A DNA stretch of 64,000 nt from Dendrolimus kikuchii (Eukaryota; Arthropoda; Insecta; Lepidoptera; Lasiocampidae). Location of the stretch: assembly GCA_019925095.2 (NCBI GenBank), contig CM034388.1:248001-312000 (forward strand), in the 5' to 3' direction. A model generated the notes under the pieces. The model searched no databases and was not told where the DNA came from. It worked only from the letters and a program-made list of their open reading frames with translations. The position numbers were made by a program, and so were the translations under genes. The first letter of the stretch is position 1. Every line of letters begins with the position of its first letter. Shown in pieces: positions 24,101 to 36,100 of the stretch.

Positions 24101-27100
24101 TAGCATTATATAATCTATTTTGACGTGAACAAATATGTATAAATAAATTTCCATATTGTCATAATATAAATATATTGTAACAAAATTTGGAATTAGTATG
24201 ATATGTCTTCTTCGATACTCCTTTATCTGCCACCCTTTCAACACATCTGTCTATATTAACAAAAACTGCATTTTCCAGGACTGGTCTCCCTGAAACCAAC
24301 GAAGATTGACCTCAGCCACAACCAAATATCAACCCTGACCAGGATAGGTAAGCTGCCCATACAGTACTTGAACATATCGAACTGTGAGCTCATCCAGATT
24401 GATCAAGGCGCTTTCTCCAGGCTCCAGGACCTAGTCAGCTTGGATTTGAGCAGGAATAAACTGGCTACTTCCTCCATGGTCAGAGGGGTGTTTGCTGTGA
24501 GTATGAGATCTTATTCATCAATATAGTCAATGAAAGTGACTTTGTTTGCTATTAATTTAGGTATTTGTGAATAAAAGATATTGCAATTATAATCACCTTA
24601 TAGGTAGATAGAGCATGAAAGTACAGTAAACGCGGTCGAGATGCGAGCACTGCGCAAAAGCTGCGGAGTGACGCTCGCGGACCGCGTTCGTAATACCGAA
24701 GTAAGAAAGAGAGTTGGTCTGAAAGAGAGTGTCGGGGTGAAGGTAAGGCACGATGAAAGAATGACTAAACAGATATACAATGCAAAAGTGGATGGATGCA
24801 GAAGTCGTGGAAGGCCACGACACACCTTCCATGATCAAATTGATCGTGTACTAGCAGAAGGTGATGTCAGGAGCCTTAAGAACAGACGAGCGTGCATAAC
24901 GAGAGTTATGAATGTCAAAGAAGCAAGTGAGGTGTGTAAGAATAAGCCTAAATGGCGCTCTGTTGTTCGTGCCTACCCCGCAAGGGAACTGGCGTGAAGT
25001 TATGTATGTATGTATCTTCTTTCTGTCTTCAAAAATATTTTTTTAACGCTTTCACTGCCTGACACACACTTGGCGATTTCTTTTCAGGGTCCAATGATGA
25101 CAACAGACAGGCAAGCACTAACTCCGGGCCCGTTCCAGAAGATAAAGTTCCTAAGTTTAGCATACAACGATATACACTCTCTGCCTCAGGATTTGTTCAT
25201 TTTCATGACTTTCCTGACCACTTTGGACTTAAGCGGGAATCCATTGGCTTTCATCGACCAGGTCACGATGGCTGCTATCACTGATCTCATCAATTTAAAG
25301 GTATTTAAAACAACTATCCGTGCAGGAACGGAGGAAGAATACAATTTCCTGCGGCCTGGCGGCCTGTCGTAAGAGGCGACTAAACAATCCACAGCCAGGT
25401 GGTAGGGTATTTGCTCGACTAGATGGCGACCACCCCTGGTCTAGAGTATGCCGCCATAACAACCTTGTGTTGTGTTCCGGCATTAGTGACCAGGTTCCAG
25501 TCTCCTTTAAGAGAGCAGCAGCGCATTTGTAGCACCTTTGGTGTTACTACTGTATTACTATCTCTTACGCTCGGTCGCTTGCCACATGTATTGGACGAAA
25601 TAGCAACTCATAACCCGATCGGGCACCGGCTTTTGTTTCAAAATATGCGGTAAGGTTGCGAAATTAAAAATGCAAACTGTAATAAGAGAATACATTGCAA
25701 GTTAGATCTTTTTTCAACAGCGGTGTACCCTAGCCGAGTTTCCACCCCACGCCACCGTTGCCTTAGGCAGGCTAGCACCAAGATATAATAGTAAGGCGTT
25801 TCACGTAATTTTCCAGGAGCTTAGGTTGGGAAGCTGTGAGCTTGAGACGCTCCCCGAAGGCATGCTGCGACGTCAGAGGAAGCTTCACCGCCTGGACTTG
25901 AGCGATAATAGATTCACGACAGTCCCAGCTGCGCTGAACGAAGCACCGAAATTAATATACCTTAATTTTGACAAGAATCCTTTACCAAGCATCGACAAGC
26001 CTACGTAAGTTGCTAAACTTAATTTAAATACTCATGTTGTATACCTTCTTTTTTCATAATATGATTCTGGACGATTACTGGATAGGTACGAATATCAATT
26101 ATAATAAAAGCTAAAGGTTTCCTAGAATATACCACCAGAACCAGCATCATCAGCTAATTAATTCGTTTTTGTTGAAAGTATAATTAAAATTATTTCTATA
26201 ATACATACATACCTACATACATACATAACTTCACGCCAGTTCCCTTGCGGGGTAGGCACGAACAACAGAGTGCCATTTAGGCTTATTCTTACACACCTCA
26301 CTTGCCTCTTTGACATTCATAACTCTTGTCATGCAAACTCGTCTGTTCTTAAGGCACCTGACATCACCTTCTGCTAGTACACGATCAATTTGATCATGGA
26401 AGGTGTGCCGTGGCCTTCCACGACTTCTGCATCCATCCACTTTTGCATTGTATATCTGTTTAGTCATTCTTTCATCATGCATCCCTTTCCTTATCTTCAC
26501 CCCGACACTCTCTTTCTTACTTCGGTATTACGAACGCGGTCTGCGAGCGTCACTCCGCAGATTTTGCGCAGTGCTCGCATCTCGACCGCGTTTACTCTAC
26601 TTTCATGCTCTCTCTTCCATACCCAACTCTCGCTTCCATACGTGAGCGTAGGTACCAGCACCGCGTTGTGTATGGCAAGCTGGGCCTTCTGGCTGAGGTT
26701 CTTAACGCCTAGAAGTTTACCTAACGCTCCATTCACACTATTCCCCAAATTCACTCTCCTTTCTATCTCAGCGGTGTACCTTCCGTCCCTGCTAAAAGCA
26801 CATCCAAGATATACAAACTCATTCACTTGCTCCAGCATAACATCATCGACCATTATCCTTACATTCGTTCTGGTTTCTTCTCTTTCAAACAGCATAACCT
26901 GTTATTCAACAGTGTCACTTTAGTTGCATTGACATACTTCAATAAAAACAATCGTATATTTGTGAGTGTTATTTGGTGCTGGAAAGCTACGCCGCCAACG
27001 CCGCACCACCCATCAATTGCACAGATGGTTTTTATGAAGGCTGATGTGACGATCTTTCATGAGACAGGATGTATGCCAGAATAGAGGAGTATGAAACGAT

Positions 27101-30100
27101 ACGACATACTGGGAGAATTGTAAATGAGTGAGAAGATTTTTTTTATTGCAGGAGTTCAGCAGACAGGCAGACGGTCCACTGGATGGAAAGCGGTTACCAT
27201 CGCCTATGGACATTTGCAACAGCAAAGGTGCTACAAATGCGCTGCTGCTCTCTTAAGTGAATCTGGAACCTGGTCACTAATGTCGGAACACAACTCAAAG
27301 TTGTTATGGCGGCATGCGCTAGACCAGGGGTGGTAGCCATCCAGTCGGGCAAATGCCCTACCACCTGACATAATTTTTTATTCCTTCCAGTGCAATATCG
27401 AACTTGACCAATCTGCAAGAGCTGCAGATGTGCAGGCTGAGCAAGCTCCAGAGCATAGGCGCTGGTGGTTTGGGAGGTCTTGAATCTTTAACCTCCCTAC
27501 GCCTCTGCTACAACCCACGACTAACGACTTTGGATCCTGACTTCTTGGCCTGGACTGATGAAGACGAGGTGGAAGACTGGCCTGAGCTTAAAGAGGTAAT
27601 TACAACTGCAACTTAAAATTATTTCAAAACTTCTTTCAAAATAAGTTTTTGATGGAAACTTTTTTATTAATGGAGCACTTCAGACGGGTAGACGGTGAAC
27701 CTGATGGTAAGTAGCATTTATAACACCAGAGGTATCACCGCCGTGCTGCCGGCTTTGAAGGAGGAACTGGGACCTGGCCATTGGTGCCGGGACATAAATT
27801 AAGGTTGTTATGGCGGCATATGCCCAAATTTTTAGGGTGTTGACTGTTTTTAACGAAGAATTATTTTGTTTTTGTTGGAAATATTAATTGTTTAGTAAAA
27901 TGTGTCTTTTGAGCTACAACAAGAACTCTAATTACGAAAGACCTACAATTTTCCGAGATGTTTGCTTGATGATTATATTATTTAAAAAGTAAAAAGGAAA
28001 TTTTAAATTTATTCTTTCTCTCTTTCCAGCTTTACTTGAACAACAACAACTTGACTACAATTGACTCTCACTTCTTGGATAGATGGGATCAACTCACACG
28101 GGTTGACTTTTCCAACAATCCATACGTCTGTGACTGCAACAGCCAATGGATGGTGGACGTACTGACGCCGCTGGTTGAAAATATCGCTGTAGATGGCAGC
28201 ACTGAGCATATGATGTGCGTATAAATTGATTGATGTGATTTAATAAATCGACAGACAAACACATATTACATTGTATATCCCCCATGCTATCTAGTCGTTC
28301 TACCAGACCAGTTATAATAATGGAAACTGTGTTTATGAAATTTACTCAACCAGGATTTGAAGCCGGACCGTTTGCATTCTAGTGGCCGGCCAAGCCTTAA
28401 AATCACGAGGATGGTGCTTGCAAAGGTATACTACGTTCCCCTACTTTTAATTGTTTTCTATTGTTCAGTTACTTATAATGTTGGTCTCCTATATATTTTT
28501 GTTTCAATTTATCACTCATTTAAGTATGAATGTTTAAGATGAGGCATGTGTATCGGAACGCAAGTATAGAATGAAAGAAGTAAGTATCTATGAGTGATTG
28601 ATTGAAATGAGTAGTCATATGGGGCGCGTTCCATTAGTAGCTCGCAACGCACAAAACGCTCCGTCTGCCGTTCCACATGGCGACCACGGTCGTTATGGTG
28701 GTAGCGAGAACGTCACTAAAGTCGTCATGATTTACGCTCACGCAGCGCTCACAGAATGACCCATGTCAAGAGGTGGGTCGAATAAACGTTCCACATGAGT
28801 TTACAATTTGTCGCCCGCAAGCAAGTGAAACGGAAAAAATCTCGATGGTGAGCGTGGTCGTTGTGAGTCCCTTATGGAACGTAGCCATAGTGTATTATTT
28901 ATGGAGTAGTCGAATACGAACGTAGGCAAAGTTGAAAAGTTACTTCAAAAAAGATTAAAGTGTTATATTGAAGAAGTTTGTCTCATTTTATTCAACTAAG
29001 AACGAGCCGACCGTCTCCACCCACCATTCCCACATTTATGTACCGACATATATCTTACTAGCTATGCCCGCGACGTCGTCCGCGTGGAATTTGCTTTCAA
29101 AACCCTCCGATTTTGAAACATTCTTCATTGGTGCTCCGCTCCTATTGGTCTTAGCGTGATGATATATAGCCTATAGCCTTCCTCGATAAATGAGCTATCC
29201 AACACTGAAAGAATTTTTCAAATCAGACCAGTAGTTCCTGAGCGCGTTCAATCAAACAATATTAGTATGGCTACAACACTAATACTTACATTTTAAATAT
29301 CGCGATATCTTTTGAATGAAACGTCCGAATTTAATAATTCAGAGAGTTCTAGTAAGGTATTGAATTCGTCTTGAATATGGAGTAATTTATTTTGATAAGG
29401 ATTAATACCGAGGTACAAAATAAAGAGCTTTTGAAGCGACGGCATTTTAATTATTTAAAAAAATAAAAGAAAACATTGTGAGATAACTACAATAGTTAGA
29501 CATATGGTTACGCGATATTTTTTGTAGACAATTATATGTTCTGCAAAGTGGTAGTGCATTGTTTTGTTCTATAATCAATAGTTTTCGCAGCGCATGCCGT
29601 GTAAGGATTTTTTCAGGTCAGTTTTTTACAACTTAGGTTACATTATTGAACATATTTTAGTAAGGATCCCTAATTTTTTTGAAAATATAACATAGCCTAT
29701 AGTCTTCCTCGGTAAATGTACTACTATTCAACACTGAAAGAATTTTCAAATTGGGCCAGCGGTTCCTGAGATTAGTGCGTTTAAACAAACCAAGAAATAA
29801 ACTCTTCAGCTTTATAATCAGTGGCGTAGCTACCTAGGGGCTAGGCGGGGCAGTGCCCCGGGGCCCTCAAGCTCAGGGGGCCCTCGAATCCTTGCTAGAA
29901 ATCTCGATCGAACTGAACTTGTGGAAATTTCTCCCATTTTCAAAATAAATATGACAGGTTGCAACCCCACTTTAATCATGACAACTCAGTTGAGAGAAAT
30001 TCAAAAGGGAATTCTAGGGAATTCCCCAAAATTCTTTCTGTAGGTTGGCAGTGTTGTCAATTTAACGGATAGTGATATGTGCGTTTTATTATTCATCGAT

Positions 30101-33100
30101 GTGCGTTTTATTGTAAATTCGAGTTAAGATTTTTTTTCGAGAACGGTTAAAAAAATTAATGGTGTATCAGGAGTAAATAAGCTAATGTCAATAAACTTTT
30201 TTGTACTGGTCAATATAGTGGTTAAATTTTATTTGATTTTACCACTCATATTGATGTCCTTTAAGTTAATAAATCGTGTCAAATCTATAAATTTCGGCTA
30301 CAGCTCATTGTATAACGCGAAATATCGTGAAAAAATGCAAGTCACCTGCAGTAGGTACATTAATTCAGGTCTGCGGGCAGGAGATCGTTCATGGTGTCCA
30401 CAGTTAAATGTGGTAACACTAACGGTGATAAAAAATTTTCCGGGATTCCCCAACGACACTTGTAGCGTATCATTGTGTTTCTCGTTCCTTTTATTTTACT
30501 TTTAACGTCGTCAGTGAACAGTGAGTACCTACCTACTCAAGCACGATCTAATATTGTATTGTTTAAATAAATTAGAAAACCAAAATTATGGATAAAAAGA
30601 AGAAACCCAGTAGTGCATTTAAACGCAAACAACGCCAAGAAAGAGAAGATAGTAAACAAAAATTGCCCAAAATTGACAAGTTTTTTAGTCAGCCTTCTGC
30701 AAGTACATCTGGCCAAAATATTTAAAAAAATGTGTGGGGCAAGGCTATGATGGAGCCAGTGTGATGAGTGGTGTGTATAATGGTGTACAAAAACATATTA
30801 AGGATATCCAGCCTAACGCAGAGTACGTACATTGTGCCACTCATAATTTAAATTTGGTGATAAATGATGCCGTTAGCAGTTGTGTGGAAATACAGATTTT
30901 TTTCGCAACGTTGCAAGATTTGTATAACTTTTTCGGAAATAGCATCAAACGTTGGTATCTACTGTCAAAATTCACTGGCAAATCGGACACTACTTTAAAA
31001 AAACTAAATCCGACTAGATGGTCCAGTAGGGTCAATACGATATCTGCAATAAAACTTCGTTATTTTGATATTATCAAAGCATTATCAGAAATAGTTCTAA
31101 AGAGTCCTAATAAAGATGAGCGTAGTGAAGCAGAGAGTATTAAAACAAAAATGCTAAATTTCGAATTCGTGTTGCTTTGCGAATTCATGCACAGTGTATT
31201 GAACGACATCAATTATGCATCCAAAACTTTACAAAAATGCGACATCAATTTGGGCGAGGCGAGTAAAGTTTTAGCAGAGACCAAAGCAAAGTTGCAAATT
31301 TATAGAAATGATTTCGAATTATTCAAGTGCAAAGCCAGTGAAACTGCAAGAAAATATGGTATTGATACCCATTTTCAAGAAAAAATGCAAAGAAAAGTTA
31401 AAAAACATTTTGATGAATTAGCTGCTGATCACCGATTTCCAAACCGAGAAAAAATATTTAAAATTGAGATTTTCAATAATGTACTAGACACAATAATATC
31501 TCAATTAGATACACGTTTTATTGGTATGAGTGCAGTCAGTTATATATTCGATTTTCTAACACCAACATTTTTATTACATGTTGATGAAGCAACTTTATTA
31601 CAAAAGTGTGACGAATTCCAAAGAAAATATTCAGATATAATAGGCCCTACTTTTTCACTGCAATTTATTAATATTTACCACCTAGTTTTACCTCAACTAA
31701 CTCAAGCATGGACTGTTCACCAATTATGTAAGGAAATAATGAGCAAATATGGAGTGCTAGAATGCGACCTAACGGAAGTATTTACAACAGTGTTATTATT
31801 CTTTACAATTCCTGTCACTTCTGCAGCAGCTGAAAGGTCATTTAGCAAATTAAAAATAATAAAAAATTATTTAAGAAATAATATGGGCCAAACTGACTCC
31901 GACATTTATCGCTAATAGCAATTGAAAACAAAACCGCATCAAGCCTGGATTTAAACGAAGTCATTGATACTTTTGCGAAAACTAAAGCTAAGAAAAAATT
32001 GTAAATATAATTGTTATTTAGTCAGTTGGTAGGCCCGACCTTTATATAATAAACCCATGAATCTTCTCTATTTTGTTTTATGAGCCAAACCTACACCAAG
32101 TATTAATTTTCATTTATGTTGTTACTGTTTAATATTTTTATTACCTGCCCTGCAGTGCACAAAAAAGAGCTTAAGTAGTTTAGCATTTTTAAAGTATTTG
32201 TATATTTCATATTTTTATTTGATAAAACCTAATCAGTTTACATAGCAGTGGGGCCGCATTTTTTTATTTGCCCCAGGGCCCTTGGTTACCTAGCTACGCC
32301 ACTGTTTATAATATTAGTATAGATAACATAATAGTAGAACAGTATACAATTATTTACTCTATGGGAGCCTAGTTTACCACCTTCGCAACATGTTGTGGCT
32401 TGAAGAGAAAGAAGTAGGCTAAATAAACTTTAACAATACTCATTGACACTTAACATCTTTGTCTTCTGTGATCACGGCTATTGAAAAGTGGCCGAAACAT
32501 CGGAATAATAAAAATCAAATAAATTACCGCGTTTAAAACGTAGTTTTATTTTATAATATCTGTATTAGACAGTTAGATAGACATGGTGAAATTATAAGTG
32601 TTCGGTTATAATAAAACTTGTTATGTGTTTCAGCTGCCGTAAACCGCAGGAGCTGCGCGCCCTTTCCTTCACACAGTTGAAGAACACTTCAAAGACCCTG
32701 ACTTGCCCTGAATCCGAGAATGTCATGGAACTACCTATACCCGATATGGCAATACTATTGGGAATTATGATAGGTAAGTATCGCTTTTTAGCTATTTTTG
32801 GCGACCATTTAATGAGATACTTTAATATGCCGATTATTAAAAAAAAATCAATATTACTTAAAAGCGAGCAATAGACGTAGAATGATGATTGCTTTTACGA
32901 AAAATTTGAGAATAGTATTCCGCTAAATCTGATAAAATTCGGTTAAAATTATAAACTATGTCAACTGACTGAACGCGTATCCAAATGGCGATGGTAGCAT
33001 TGCTGGTATGGAAAGAACGGAGAAAAACCTGCGTGCCTCTGGGCTGCACTAAGTATATCCGTGCAGGAACGGAGAAAGAATACAATTTCCTGCGGCCTGG

Positions 33101-36100
33101 CGGCCTGTCGTAAGAGGCGACTAAACAACCCACAGCCAAGTGGTAAGGCATTTGCCCGACTGGATGGCTACCCCCCCTGGTGTAAAGCATGTCGCCATAA
33201 CAACCTTGAGATGTGTTCCGGCATTAGTAAACAGGTTCCAGTCTCCCTTAAGAGAGCAGCAGCGCATTTGTAGCACCTTTGGTGTTGCAAATGTCCTTAG
33301 GCGATGGTAACCGCTTTCTATAAAGTGGACTGTCTGCCTGTCTGCTGCACTCCAGCAATAAAAAAAAAACTATGCGTGCTGGTCTATCCAACTATCCAAG
33401 TCGTGTCTTGGCTTAAAGGTCTAGCAACCAAGCCATAAAATCCAAAAAAAAACCAAGTCCTGAGCCTTGCAGCAAATCTTCTGGCTTGTCTCCTTCTTGC
33501 GGCCTGCCATATTACATGTACACACGCGGCGCGGTATAACTGCACTTATCAACGGCTGGAAAAGGTGATTGGATAACGGAGGAAAGCGAGTAGTTGTGGA
33601 AATAATTTAACAAGTAATATTTTGTTAAGTTTTCGCGACTTGTATACATAATAGAACTACGTTTTAACGGTTTTAAGCGCGGTAATTTTATTTAATTGTG
33701 AGTGTGGATTGTCATACATTGGGCAAACAAAGAGGAGCATAAAAACAGGGGTAAAAGAACACATTGCTGACATGAAACACACAAGGTCTACGAAGTCTGC
33801 GATCAGTGAACACACGCTGGATAAACCCAACCACTACATCAGATTCGATAACCCACAAATCCTCGCGAAAGGGAATCGTTTCATACCTAGAATGATGCGT
33901 GAGGCTATTGAAATAAAAAAACACCCAAATTTCAATAGAGAAAATGGTTGGCAAGTACCACCTGTTTGGGATCTAATCATTAAAACTATTAAGACCCAAA
34001 CCCAGCAAAAACCAGCTGCCAGACCTCAAGACACTGTGAGCTCTTTCTGCGTACAACGGAACACAAACCAACATGCTGATAATTACTTTTATTTTTCCTT
34101 CCACCCATTTTAATATTATATAAAATTATTAGAGCTAGGCATGTTTGCTGAAGAGTTTCTTGCGCCGCTTCTTCTCTTCAAGCCATAACATGTTGCAAAG
34201 CGATAGTAAATTAGATTAGGCTCCCATAGAGTAAATAATAACCATAAACAAAATTAAATAAAACTTTAACAATACTCGTTGACACTTAACATCTTTGTCT
34301 TCCGTGATCACGGCCACTGAAAAGTGGCCGAAACGTCGGAAAAACCAAAATCAAATAAAATTACCGCGCTTAAAACCGTCAAAACGTAGTTTTATTTTGA
34401 CAAGACAGGATTTTAAATTAAGTGGTGCAAATAAACTGTTTACTAAAATGTTTTAGAGCTGCCACAAGAGCTCCTAATTTGTCATTAGTCAAAGACTTGC
34501 AGTTTGTCTGAAGCATTTGCTTGAAGATTACGTGCCACGTTGGATCACGGATCCACCCACTGTTGCCGCTGGTTCGAAATTTTAATATGAAATGAACTAT
34601 AGATTTTTGGGATATTAAAACCGTGATGTCGATGCTACGTCTTAACAGAAGCCATTGTAGTATTTTTTTTTTATTGCAGGAGATCAGCAGACAGGCAGAC
34701 GGCCCACTTGATGGAAAGCGGTGACAATCGCCTATGGACATTTGCAACACCAAAGGTGCTACAAATGCGCTGCTGCTCTCTTGAGGGGGACTGGAACCTG
34801 GTCACTAATGCCGGAACACAACTCAAGGTTGTTATGGCGACATACTTTAGACCAGGTGTGGTAGCCATCCAGTCGGGCAAATGCCCTACCACCTGGCAAA
34901 AGTATAGTAGTATAAGCACCAATACCCTTCGATTCCACTTTCAACGGGACAGCTACCTCAGCTCCTAGAAGTACACAGCACTAACAGGTCACAAGGTGGT
35001 ACTTTTAGTCACTTAATTTAGAGAGAAACTAAAAAAAATGAATTTAAATTTCATTACTTAATGGTTAAAACCGACAACATGAAACTTTCACAGTCTGTCT
35101 TGGAAGGGAGTACAAGGGATGATCAAATCGCAGAGGGCCTCTGTATACGGGGGTAACAGTGGTTACCTCTGCTGATGTAGTAGTACGCCCGGGTTGTACC
35201 AAGCTTGCAGACTATGACGTCACGGTGCAGTAGTTCTGTTCTAGATCCCGTGGCGTTCTTAGAAGGCGCCTGCGTCGGGGCGCAGGTTAAGTTTTGTGGG
35301 TAGTTCGTTGGTTCTCACTTCGGAGAGTTAAAAATACCATACGGAAGTCGCACGCGCACTAGTGCAGGTGGCACTAGACGTTGCACTTGCCCCCCCTCCT
35401 CCATATCCATGGCTTAAGTGAAGACAAGAAGACAGAAGGAGACAAAAGACATTTCCCTGAGTTATAAAACAAAGGCACAACCGCACTGTGCACTCGTGCG
35501 ATAGAGACTGGTGACCGTCATTCAATGGCGGCGAAAAGAAAAGTAGCGACATTTGCAAAACTACCCGCATCAGAAATACGTGTGGATTCTACAATTTGCA
35601 TACTCCTGGATACTTGACATTAGCTAGATCCTTAAATCTCCTTAATTATTAAAAAAAAAATGTTATTCAAACTAAGTTTCAGTGGTGGACATTTTTTGAA
35701 GGTCATCATAGTTTTTTTTTTATTGCAGGAGTTCAGCAGACAGGCAGACGGCCCAGTTGACGGCCAAATGCGCTTCTGCTCTCTTAAAGGAGACTGGAAC
35801 CTGGTCATTAATGCCGGAACACAACTCAAACTTGTTATGGCGGCATACTCTAGACCAGGGGTGGTAGCCATCCAGTCGGACAAATGCCCTACCACCTGGC
35901 TGTGGGTTGTTTTGTCGCCTCTTACGACAGGCCGCCCCAACGCAGGAAATTGTATTCTTTCTCCGTTCCTGCACGGATAAAATAGTTAAAAATTAAATCA
36001 CATAATATTCTATGTACAGCGCTTTGCAACGTGTTAAAGTGGGCTAAAACTCCCCAGCAGCACGAATCGATAAAAAAAAATTACTTTTAAATTGTTATTA

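Larger units (their letters stand above)
29819..32304 (+). mobile_element. hAT element with 8-bp target-site duplication
   Basis: Terminal inverted repeats CAGTGGCGTAGCTACCTA (left) and TAGGTAGCTACGCCACTG-like (right; reads CCTAGCTACGCCACTG) bound the element. TTTATAAT is duplicated exactly at 29811-29818 and 32305-32312. Both ends also carry G/C-rich subterminal blocks. About 2.5 kb. The transposase inside is defective, so the copy is non-autonomous now. Confidence 0.93.
33607..34396 (+). mobile_element. Penelope-like element copy with endonuclease domain (LRR intron 8)
   Basis: It has an inverted 5' piece (33620-33695, TTTTCGCGACTTG...ACTACGTTTTAACGG), the endonuclease ORF end (33697-34113), then the terminal repeat with AACATGTTGC, the hammerhead motif and the closing TTAAAACCGTCAAAACGTAG. 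The reverse-transcriptase part is missing (5' truncation with inversion). Confidence 0.8.
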
